From an uncultured Jannaschia sp. (GTDB lineage: Bacteria > Pseudomonadota > Alphaproteobacteria > Rhodobacterales > Rhodobacteraceae), in contig CALFSY010000243.1 in assembly GCA_937916365.1 (NCBI GenBank), positions 1 through 8,034 on the forward strand: a stretch of 8,034 bases of DNA, given 5' to 3'. A model generated the notes under the pieces. It worked only from the letters and a program-made list of their open reading frames with translations. It ran no database searches and was not told the origin of the DNA. Shown one piece after another: positions 1 through 5,713 of the stretch; position 1 is the stretch's first letter; every line of letters starts with the position of its first letter. The position numbers were made by a program, and so were the translations under genes.

Positions 1-143
1 AAACAAAATCAGGTTCTAGGTTACTCATCTCACCCGCACCATATTTGTGTTTTGGTTTTGGCACTTTGAAATACAAAATGAATTTTGAGTATTGTCGTTA
101 ATCTTGTGACATCACGAAAATATCGCACGACATAAATTTTTAC
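1..143. other. AT-rich leader upstream of the phosphatase gene
   Basis: This non-coding stretch is clearly richer in A and T than the genes that follow, as expected for a promoter region. It contains a short inverted repeat, GTGA-CA-TCAC, at 106-115, about 30 bases before the start codon, which could be a regulator site. I could not place a convincing -35/-10 pair, and no Shine-Dalgarno sequence stands in front of the ATG at 144. The gene to the left lies outside the window. Confidence 0.4.
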
Positions 144-734
144 ATGCCTGCTGTTCCAGACCTATTTATACTTCGCCACGGGCAGACAGAGTGGAACGCC
201 GAACATCGTCTTCAAGGTCATTTCGATAGTGACCTAACCCTTAAAGGGCGACAACAAGCGGCAGATCAAGGCGCCATTCTGCGCCGTGTTTTGCCCCACA
301 ACGCCATCGCGCGTGTTAGCCCGTTACCCCGTGCACGCGCCACGGCCAAAATCGCGTTCAGCGTTGGCGGGCGTACTATACCCACAACGGTGGATGAACG
401 ATTGATCGAAATCAACCTAGGTGCTTGGCAAGGTCACACTACGGCTGCATTGAAAGCCATCGGTGTGCACATTCCCAACAATCCATCCGCGTATTTATGG
501 AAATTTAACGCCCCCGGGGGGGAAACAATGGACCACATGGTCGCACGATGCGCGGCGGTGTTGGGGGCGCTGAACGGCCCCACGATTTTGGTCACCCACG
601 GCGTGACGTCACAGGTGTTGTGTAGCTTGGCGCTGGGCCGCGCGTTGTCTGACCGAGACGTTTTGCCAGACGGGCAGGGGCATGTGCATCACATCAAGGA
701 TGGCCAAATAACTGTTTTGCCCCCACAGTCATGA
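144..734 (+). CDS. Histidine phosphatase family protein (phosphoglycerate mutase-like)
   Basis: This is a 196-residue cytoplasmic protein of the histidine phosphatase superfamily, a usual length for the small single-domain phosphatases of the group. The N-terminal strand leads into the signature RHGQTEWN (residues 11-18), in which His12 would carry the phosphoryl group. The phosphate pocket is completed by Arg11, an arginine in the SPLPRARATA segment (residues 59-68) and His152 in the VTHG motif. Glu89 in IEINLGAWQG is the likely general acid. The start at 144 fits because the first strand begins at residue 6. No Shine-Dalgarno sequence is visible, so the message may be leaderless. The substrate cannot be told from these motifs: members act on phosphoglycerate, sugar phosphates, cobalamin precursors (CobC) or phosphoserine. 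The gene is followed by a tRNA gene and looks monocistronic. Family assignment is firm; specific function is unknown. Confidence 0.9.
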   Translation: MPAVPDLFILRHGQTEWNAEHRLQGHFDSDLTLKGRQQAADQGAILRRVLPHNAIARVSPLPRARATAKIAFSVGGRTIPTTVDERLIEINLGAWQGHTTAALKAIGVHIPNNPSAYLWKFNAPGGETMDHMVARCAAVLGALNGPTILVTHGVTSQVLCSLALGRALSDRDVLPDGQGHVHHIKDGQITVLPPQS

Positions 735-735
735 C

Positions 736-764
736 TTGCGCCCGCCACTTATGTTTTGTTACAC
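736..764 (+). promoter_or_regulatory. Probable promoter of the tRNA-Val gene
   Basis: A -35-like TTGCGC (736-741) begins two bases after the phosphatase stop codon. It is followed 17 bases later by a weak -10 candidate, TTACAC (759-764), placing transcription start a few bases before the tRNA at 774. The box and its C-rich continuation (CTTGC, then CCAC) closely resemble the sequence upstream of the initiator tRNA at the other end of the window. That likeness is the main support, since the -10 match alone is poor. Confidence 0.4.
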
Positions 765-773
765 CCACGGCGC

Positions 774-849
774 GGGTGGTTAGCTCAGCTGGTAGAGCGC
801 TTCGTTTACACCGAAGATGGCGGGGGTTCGAATCCCTCACCACCCACCA
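774..849 (+). tRNA. tRNA-Val, anticodon UAC
   Basis: A complete 76-base tRNA can be folded by eye. The acceptor stem GGGTGGT (774-780) pairs with ACCACCC (839-845), followed by discriminator A and an encoded CCA (847-849). The D stem is GCTC/GAGC with a GG-containing loop. The anticodon stem CTTCG/CGAAG is perfectly paired around loop TTTACAC, giving anticodon TAC (807-809), which reads valine GUA and other GUN codons. The T stem GGGGG/CCCTC has one G-U wobble and the standard TTCGAAT loop. The CCA end runs into a ten-base palindrome, CACCATGGTG (845-854), probably by chance. Confidence 0.97.
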
Positions 850-1037
850 TGGTGCGCCATTGTTGGATTGTGGCCCAATCGCCATTTGTCATTTGCACAT
901 ATCCCCGCCGATCATCCTTCTAATCAGATCCCTCTATTTTCTGCTGGGGGATAAGGCGGGTGACAAAGACAAGGCGTTTGAAACGTGGGCTTTGTTTATC
1001 TATGGGCACAGGCACATCTGCCTGGGGTGATAAAACA
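850..1037. other. Intergenic region between tRNA-Val and the catabolic operon
   Basis: I see no gene here. A weak stem GATTG/CAATC (866-870 with 876-880, five-base loop) follows the tRNA but has no T-tract, so it is at best a processing or weak termination signal. CCCGCC (904-909) could pair over a long distance with GGCGGG (955-960). Open frames crossing this region also cross the tRNA and are not believable as proteins. Confidence 0.4.
1009..1024. repeat. Short inverted repeat upstream of the gntR promoter
   Basis: CAGGCA (1009-1014) and TGCCTG (1019-1024) are perfect inverted copies around a four-base loop, CATC. No run of T follows, so it is not a classical terminator. It ends 13 bases before the proposed -35 box of the operon and could be a regulator site or simply chance. 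Confidence 0.3.
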
Positions 1038-1066
1038 TTTGCATGGCGCCATTTTGTATACATAAT
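1038..1066 (+). promoter_or_regulatory. Probable sigma-70 promoter of the six-gene operon
   Basis: TTTGCA (1038-1043, four of six matches to the -35 consensus) and CATAAT (1061-1066, five of six matches to the -10 consensus) are separated by an ideal 17 bases. Transcription would start near 1073, giving a leader of about 15 bases that carries the GAAAGG ribosome binding site. The -10 box lies inside the operator dyad, which suits repression by the first gene product. Confidence 0.5.
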
Positions 1067-1076
1067 GTATGCGAAA
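1052..1076. promoter_or_regulatory. Probable GntR-family operator overlapping the -10 box
   Basis: A dyad centred on 1064 has the perfect inner arms ATACAT-A-ATGTAT (1058-1070) and further outer matches, about 10 of 12 paired positions in all. Its left part contains the eight-base palindrome TGTATACA (1055-1062). The core GTATAC agrees with the GT-N-AC type of site known for FadR/FCD-class GntR regulators. It covers the proposed -10 box and lies directly before the ribosome binding site of the gntR gene, so autoregulation is the natural reading. Binding itself is inferred. Confidence 0.55.
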
Positions 1077-1087
1077 GGTATCCTGTG

Positions 1088-1789
1088 ATGCGATTGTCCA
1101 AAGATGACTGCCTAGACGACTTGCGCCGCCGCATTTTATCGACAGAGCTTGCCCCTGGCCTGGATCTGGACGAAGCGGGCCTGTCCGATTACTACGGCAT
1201 ATCCCGAACACCCGTGCGCGAAATTTTGCAAAGATTGCAGGGCGAAGGATACCTTACCGTGACACAAAACCGTGGGGCAAAGGTAGCGTCGATGGATGTC
1301 GGCACAATGCGCACCTTTTTTCAAACCGCGCCTATGGTGTATGCTAATATCATGCGGCTTGCCGCTGAAAACCGAACCAGGGCGCAACTGGATCGTTTGA
1401 AAACTGCGCAGCGCGATTTTACTGTCGCCACCAATGCCGCCAACGCCAGCGATGCGGCATTGGCCAATCACGCCTTTCACGGCATTATGGGCGAGATGGC
1501 GCATAATCCCTATCTGGGCGCCGCGCTTGCACGCTTGCTGATCGACCATACGCGGCTAAGTCAAACGTTTTACCGGCCTTCATCGCCGGCTGAAAACACC
1601 CTCGTGCGCAAGGCCGCTGCGCAACACGACGCGATGATTGCCGCCATTGAGGCACGCGAAGGGGCGTTGGCCATCGACCTAACCCTACAACATTGGGATC
1701 TTAGCCGTGATCGAATGGAACGTTTCGTGCGCCCCGATCCTTTGCCCATTGATGTTGTATCGCTAAAGGACCGCCGCAATGCAGTTTGA
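1088..1789 (+). CDS. GntR family transcriptional regulator, FCD subfamily
   Basis: This is a 233-residue one-component regulator and the first gene of the operon. Residues 1-66 form the winged helix, with a recognition segment SDYYGISRTPVREILQRL (residues 33-50) and wing GEGYLTVTQNRGAKVA typical of GntR proteins. Residues from about 72 onward form the all-helical FCD ligand domain. Its usual Asp-His-His-His metal site appears as Asn127, His131 (in HAFH), His180 and His202, so the acidic ligand is an asparagine here. The start at 1088 is preferred because GAAAGG (1073-1078) lies nine bases before it and the first helix begins directly after. An in-frame ATG at 1043 would add 15 residues encoded across the promoter and operator. 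A GTG immediately before 1088 is also possible. Its last 11 bases overlap the next gene. It probably represses the operon and responds to the substrate or an intermediate; the ligand is unknown. Confidence 0.9.
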   Translation: MRLSKDDCLDDLRRRILSTELAPGLDLDEAGLSDYYGISRTPVREILQRLQGEGYLTVTQNRGAKVASMDVGTMRTFFQTAPMVYANIMRLAAENRTRAQLDRLKTAQRDFTVATNAANASDAALANHAFHGIMGEMAHNPYLGAALARLLIDHTRLSQTFYRPSSPAENTLVRKAAAQHDAMIAAIEAREGALAIDLTLQHWDLSRDRMERFVRPDPLPIDVVSLKDRRNAV

Positions 1790-2687
1790 AGGCATCTATA
1801 CGCCCTTGGTCACGCCGTATCATCCGGATTTTACGTTGAACCAGGCGGTGCTGGCCCAAATCATCGAATATCTGATCGAGGCGGGGGTGCATGGCATTAT
1901 CGTTGCGGGCACAACGGGGGAATATTATGCCCAAACGCCCGAGGAACGCATTGATATGATGGGCCGCGTTAAATCATTGATTGGGGGGCGCGTGCCGATG
2001 GTTGTGGGCACGGGGGCAATTCGCACCGAGGACAGCGTTATGTATGCCCACGCCGCAAAGGCCGCCGATGCCGATGCGGTGTTGGTGGCCACGCCGCCCT
2101 ATGCCTACCCCACGGGGCGGGAAATTGCGCTACATGCGCTGGCGGTGGATCGTGCGGCGAACCTACCCGTGATGTTATATAATTATCCTGGGCGGATGAG
2201 CGTGAATATGGATGAGGTGTGCTTGGATCGGTTGGGCCGATCCCCGAATTTTTGCGCAATCAAGGAAAGCTCGGGCGACCCCAACCGCCTGCACATGTTG
2301 GCCCGCGATTATCCGCACATCGCTCTGTCTTGCGGGATGGATGACCAAGCGTTGGAATTTTTTGCCTGGGGCGCCCGCAGTTGGGTGTGTGCGGGGTCAA
2401 ACTTTGCCCCACATGCGCACATCGCGCTATATCGTGCGTGCGTTGTTGAGGGCGATTTTACCAAGGGTCGCGCAATCATGTCGGCCATGTTGCCCTTGAT
2501 GCGCGTTTTGGAACAAGGCGGTGCCTTTATTCAATGCATCAAATACGGTCTGACGCTGCGGGGCATTGACGCCGGACCGCCGCGCAAGCCGTTGCAACCG
2601 TTAAACAAAGATGACCGCCGCACCTTGGAACAGGTGATCCGCACCCTAGATACCGCCATCGCTAATATCGAAGGACAGTCCAAATGA
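1779..2687 (+). CDS. DapA/N-acetylneuraminate lyase family aldolase or dehydratase
   Basis: This is a 302-residue class I aldolase-fold (TIM barrel) enzyme of the DHDPS/NAL family, close to the usual length of about 290. GTTGE (residues 44-48) binds the keto-acid carboxylate. Tyr134 in YNYPGR is the proton relay, Arg139 corresponds to the DHDPS arginine that binds the second substrate, and Lys162 in IKESSGD is the Schiff-base lysine. Tyr108 matches the tyrosine donated by a neighbouring subunit. With this full set it could be a true dihydrodipicolinate synthase. A position inside a regulated catabolic operon fits better with a degradative member, such as a 2-keto-3-deoxy-sugar-acid dehydratase or aldolase, or a pyrroline-hydroxycarboxylate deaminase. 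AAAGGA (1765-1770) is a good ribosome binding site. The gene overlaps gntR by 11 bases and the next gene by ATGA. Family firm; reaction unresolved. Confidence 0.88.
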   Translation: MQFEGIYTPLVTPYHPDFTLNQAVLAQIIEYLIEAGVHGIIVAGTTGEYYAQTPEERIDMMGRVKSLIGGRVPMVVGTGAIRTEDSVMYAHAAKAADADAVLVATPPYAYPTGREIALHALAVDRAANLPVMLYNYPGRMSVNMDEVCLDRLGRSPNFCAIKESSGDPNRLHMLARDYPHIALSCGMDDQALEFFAWGARSWVCAGSNFAPHAHIALYRACVVEGDFTKGRAIMSAMLPLMRVLEQGGAFIQCIKYGLTLRGIDAGPPRKPLQPLNKDDRRTLEQVIRTLDTAIANIEGQSK

Positions 2688-4162
2688 CCGCGCTTTTGAC
2701 CCGTGCCGAATATGCCGCCATTGCCGCCGATTTGGATTTTCCCGCCGCCCCTTTCGTCGACGGAAAATTCCGCAAGGGCACGGGTGTGGCGATGGATACG
2801 TTAAACCCTGCGACAGGCGCAGTTTTGGCCACGATTGCCTGCGCCGGGGCGGCGGACGTGGATTTCGCCGTGCAAAAAGCGCGTGAAGCGTTTGACCAAG
2901 GGCATTGGTCGCGGTTGCATCCATCGGACCGCAAGAATATTTTGATTCGGCTGTGTAAATTGATGACCCGGCGCAAACATGAATTGGCAGTTTTGGAAAG
3001 TGTGGAATCGGGCAAACCGATCCGCGATTGTGAAACAATCGATGTTCCCGAGACGATCCACACGATCAAATGGCACGCCGAAACCGCCGACAAAATATAT
3101 GGCGAAACCGCACCTGCGGGTGATGATGCCATTGGCATGATCGTGCGTGAACCCGTGGGCGTGGTGGTCGCAATCCTGCCGTGGAATTTTCCGTTGCTGA
3201 TGTTGGCATGGAAAATCGGCCCCGCGTTGGCGGCGGGGTGTTCGGTGATCGTCAAACCGGCCGAACAAACATCCATGACCGCACTGCGGGTGGCGGAATT
3301 GGCCCATATGGCGGGCGTGCCGCGCGGTGTGTTGCAGGTGCTGCCCGGGGATGGGCCGCAGGTGGGGGAACCGCTGGGCCGTCATATGGATGTGGACATG
3401 GTAACGTTCACCGGGTCCACCGAAACGGGGCGGCGGTTTTTGCACTATGCAGCGGATTCAAACCTTAAAAAGGTCGTGTTGGAATGCGGAGGGAAAAACC
3501 CCGCCATTGTATTGGCCGATGCCGAAAATTTGGACCATGTGGCCGAACATGTGGTGACGGCGGCGTTTTGGAACATGGGTGAAAATTGTTCTGCCGCATC
3601 ACGCCTTATCGTCCATCGGGATGTCAAAGGCCCGTTGATGGAACGAATCGCGGCCCGCCTGCGCGATTGGAAAACGGGCGACCCGTTGGATCCGGCAAAC
3701 CACCTAGGCGCGTTGATTGATGCCGAACATTGCACAAAGGTTGCGCGCTATCTAAGGCAAGGCGATGCGCCAAATGGGGCCTTTGTGACCCCGAAACTTT
3801 ATGAGGTTGACACCACAGACCCCCTTGCCCGTGAAGAGGTGTTTGGCCCGATCTTAAGTGTGTTAACGATTGCATCAACGGACGAAGCGATTGCACTGGC
3901 CAACGACACGGCCTACGGCCTGACGGCCAGTGTGTTCACATCGAACGCGCGCACGGCGCTTCGCGCGGCGCGGGCCATCAAGGCGGGCACCATCACCGTG
4001 AATTGTTATGGCGAGGGTGACATCACCACGCCCTTTGGTGGTTACAAACAGTCCGGCTTTGGCGGGCGCGACAATGGTATGCAGGCCCACGATCAATACA
4101 CCGAAATCAAAACCATCTGGATTGATCTGACCGATCCGAAAGAGGGGGACAACGTGGGATGA
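2684..4162 (+). CDS. NAD(P)-dependent aldehyde dehydrogenase, PuuC-like
   Basis: This 492-residue member of the aldehyde dehydrogenase superfamily has the usual length. The cofactor and catalytic landmarks are all present: PWNFP with oxyanion Asn168, KPAE at 191-194, the GSTETG nucleotide-binding turn at 244-249, general base Glu267 in LECGGKNP, catalytic Cys302 in MGENCSAASR, and EEVFGP at 384-389. The C-terminal segment TPFGGYKQSGFGGRDNG is standard. Overall wording, such as MIVREPVGVVVAILPWNFPL and the WI ending of the oligomerisation strand, resembles PuuC, the gamma-glutamyl-gamma-aminobutyraldehyde dehydrogenase of putrescine breakdown, as recalled and not aligned. It should oxidise an aldehyde, likely an aminoaldehyde or betaine aldehyde, to an acid in the cytoplasm. 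AAGGA (2671-2675) lies eight bases before the start; the start and stop overlap neighbouring genes by ATGA. The exact substrate is unknown. Confidence 0.92.
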   Translation: MTALLTRAEYAAIAADLDFPAAPFVDGKFRKGTGVAMDTLNPATGAVLATIACAGAADVDFAVQKAREAFDQGHWSRLHPSDRKNILIRLCKLMTRRKHELAVLESVESGKPIRDCETIDVPETIHTIKWHAETADKIYGETAPAGDDAIGMIVREPVGVVVAILPWNFPLLMLAWKIGPALAAGCSVIVKPAEQTSMTALRVAELAHMAGVPRGVLQVLPGDGPQVGEPLGRHMDVDMVTFTGSTETGRRFLHYAADSNLKKVVLECGGKNPAIVLADAENLDHVAEHVVTAAFWNMGENCSAASRLIVHRDVKGPLMERIAARLRDWKTGDPLDPANHLGALIDAEHCTKVARYLRQGDAPNGAFVTPKLYEVDTTDPLAREEVFGPILSVLTIASTDEAIALANDTAYGLTASVFTSNARTALRAARAIKAGTITVNCYGEGDITTPFGGYKQSGFGGRDNGMQAHDQYTEIKTIWIDLTDPKEGDNVG

Positions 4163-5712
4163 GCGACGCCCAAACCGTTGGCACAGTGCGCCGGGGGCGT
4201 GGTGCGCGCAAGGCCCAACGCCAAATCCGCGATATTACCATGCTGCCCGCGTTACGCCGGAAATTGCCGTTGACCGAACCGATGACCCCCGAGCAAGTGG
4301 CAAAAATTGATGCAGCGTCTATGGACATCCTCGAAAACGTGGGCGTGATGTTCCGCGATCCCGTCGCCCTGGCAGATTGGCAGCGCGCCGGTGCAAAGGT
4401 GGTGGATGAAATGGTGTATCTTGATCGGCACCTAGTGCGCGATTTGATCGCCACGATCCCCGAAACATTTACCTATCACGCGCGCAATTCGGCCAACAAT
4501 TTACCATTTGGCCAGGATCACGGCATTTTTGTGCCGATGACCGGTGCGCCCTATCTGCGCGATCTGGATGACGTGCGCCGTAACCCCACGCTTGATGACT
4601 TGGCGATGTTTCACAAGCTTAGCCACATGTCACCTGCGCTGCACAGTTCGGCCCACCATATCGTTGAACCCTATGACCACCCGATCAGCCACCGGCATCT
4701 GCGCATCACCTATTCGTCGATGAAACATTCCGACAAAACGTTTATGGGCATGACGACCAGCCCTAAAAACGCCGAAGATGTGATGGAAATGTGCGCCATC
4801 CTGTTCGGGGCAGAATTTATGGAAACCCATCCCGTTGTCACCGGCAACTGTAATGGCAATTCGCCCCTGGTGTGGGATGAAACCATGCTGGGCGCGATGC
4901 GCGCCTTTTGCCGCCGCAATCAACCGGTTTTGTGTTCCCCCTTTGTGTTGGGCGGCGCAAACACGCCGGCATCAACCCCCGCCACTGTGGCGCAATTAAA
5001 CGCCGAAGCACTAAGCGCGCTGGCCTATACACAGGTGGTGCGGCGTGGATGTCCGGCGATTTATGGCCATTATCTATCGACCGTATCGATGAAATCGGGC
5101 GCGCCCATGGCCGGAACACCAGAAATCAGCCTAATGAATTTTATGATTGGCCAAATGGCGCGGCACTACCGCGTGCCCTGGCGCAGCTCAAACACCCTGG
5201 GCGGGGCCAAAACCTTTGACGCCCAGGCAGGGTATGAATCCACCATGACGTTGAACGCCGTTCTCATGGCAGGATGCAATTATATCTGGCATTCGGCGGG
5301 CTGGAACGAGGCGGGAATGCACTGTTCGGTGGCCAAATTCGTGGTTGATGCTGAAATGTGCGCCATGGGCTATCGCATGGCCCAGGGGATTGATTGGAAA
5401 GATTTTAATGACGCCATCGCCGCGATCCCCGATGTTGGCCCCGGGGGGCATTACCTGGGCCATCCGCACACGTTAGATCATTTTCAACGCGCGTTTTTTA
5501 TGCCAGAAATGTTTGACAACAATTCAATCGAACAATGGCAGGCCGAAGGCAGTGTTGAAATTACCAAACGCGCCCTAACCCAGGCGCGTGCGATGTTGAA
5601 TGCCTACGAAGAACCCAAACTTGACCCCGCCAAAGATGAGGCATTGCGCGATTATATTGCGCGGCGTGAACGCGAAATTCCCGCCGCAGACGCCCTAAAT
5701 CAGGAACATTAA
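4159..5712 (+). CDS. Trimethylamine methyltransferase (MttB) superfamily protein without pyrrolysine
   Basis: This 517-residue protein is slightly longer than archaeal MttB (about 495). The extra length is a basic N-terminal segment (residues 11-36, RRGRGARK onward). The family is recognisable from the central and C-terminal blocks: PEISLMNFMIGQMARHYRVP (321-340), DAQAGYESTMTLNAVLMAGC (354-373), HSAGWNEAGM (378-387) and KFVVDAEM (393-400). Archaeal MttB reads through an amber codon as pyrrolysine; here the frame runs to a TAA without any internal stop. It therefore belongs with the non-pyrrolysine homologues, of which MtgB demethylates glycine betaine and others act on proline betaine, carnitine or butyrobetaine. 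These transfer a methyl group to a corrinoid protein, but none is encoded nearby. A GA-rich ribosome site (4142-4147) is present and ATGA overlap couples it to the upstream gene. Family firm; substrate and methyl acceptor unknown. Confidence 0.88.
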   Translation: MSDAQTVGTVRRGRGARKAQRQIRDITMLPALRRKLPLTEPMTPEQVAKIDAASMDILENVGVMFRDPVALADWQRAGAKVVDEMVYLDRHLVRDLIATIPETFTYHARNSANNLPFGQDHGIFVPMTGAPYLRDLDDVRRNPTLDDLAMFHKLSHMSPALHSSAHHIVEPYDHPISHRHLRITYSSMKHSDKTFMGMTTSPKNAEDVMEMCAILFGAEFMETHPVVTGNCNGNSPLVWDETMLGAMRAFCRRNQPVLCSPFVLGGANTPASTPATVAQLNAEALSALAYTQVVRRGCPAIYGHYLSTVSMKSGAPMAGTPEISLMNFMIGQMARHYRVPWRSSNTLGGAKTFDAQAGYESTMTLNAVLMAGCNYIWHSAGWNEAGMHCSVAKFVVDAEMCAMGYRMAQGIDWKDFNDAIAAIPDVGPGGHYLGHPHTLDHFQRAFFMPEMFDNNSIEQWQAEGSVEITKRALTQARAMLNAYEEPKLDPAKDEALRDYIARREREIPAADALNQEH

Positions 5713-5713
5713 G

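Noticed and set aside
774..849. tRNA-Val 3' end as a phage or island attachment site
   Set aside because: No second copy of the T-arm and acceptor sequence and no integrase gene occur in the window.
845..854. CACCATGGTG palindrome at the tRNA-Val end as an operator
   Set aside because: Half of it is the fixed tRNA 3' end, so a chance match of the following five bases is the simplest explanation.
694..885. Reverse-strand open frame encoding a peptide with VRDSNPRHLRCKRSALPAEL
   Set aside because: This is the antisense translation of the tRNA-Val gene, a well-known spurious protein found wherever such a tRNA is read backwards.
731..1030. Forward open frame crossing the tRNA-Val gene
   Set aside because: It is read straight through the tRNA and an intergenic region, with no ribosome site or protein-like composition.
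1043..1087. Upstream ATG that would lengthen the GntR regulator by 15 residues
   Set aside because: These codons cross the proposed -10 box and operator, and a good ribosome site fits the ATG at 1088 instead.
2801..3445. Long reverse-strand open frame (214 residues) opposite the aldehyde dehydrogenase gene
   Set aside because: Its composition (histidine-, arginine- and proline-rich with no motif) is what the opposite strand of a GC-rich gene gives; the forward frame has every aldehyde dehydrogenase motif.
4159..5712. Possible amber (pyrrolysine) codon in the mttB-like gene
   Set aside because: The frame is open without any internal TAG and ends in TAA at the expected family length.
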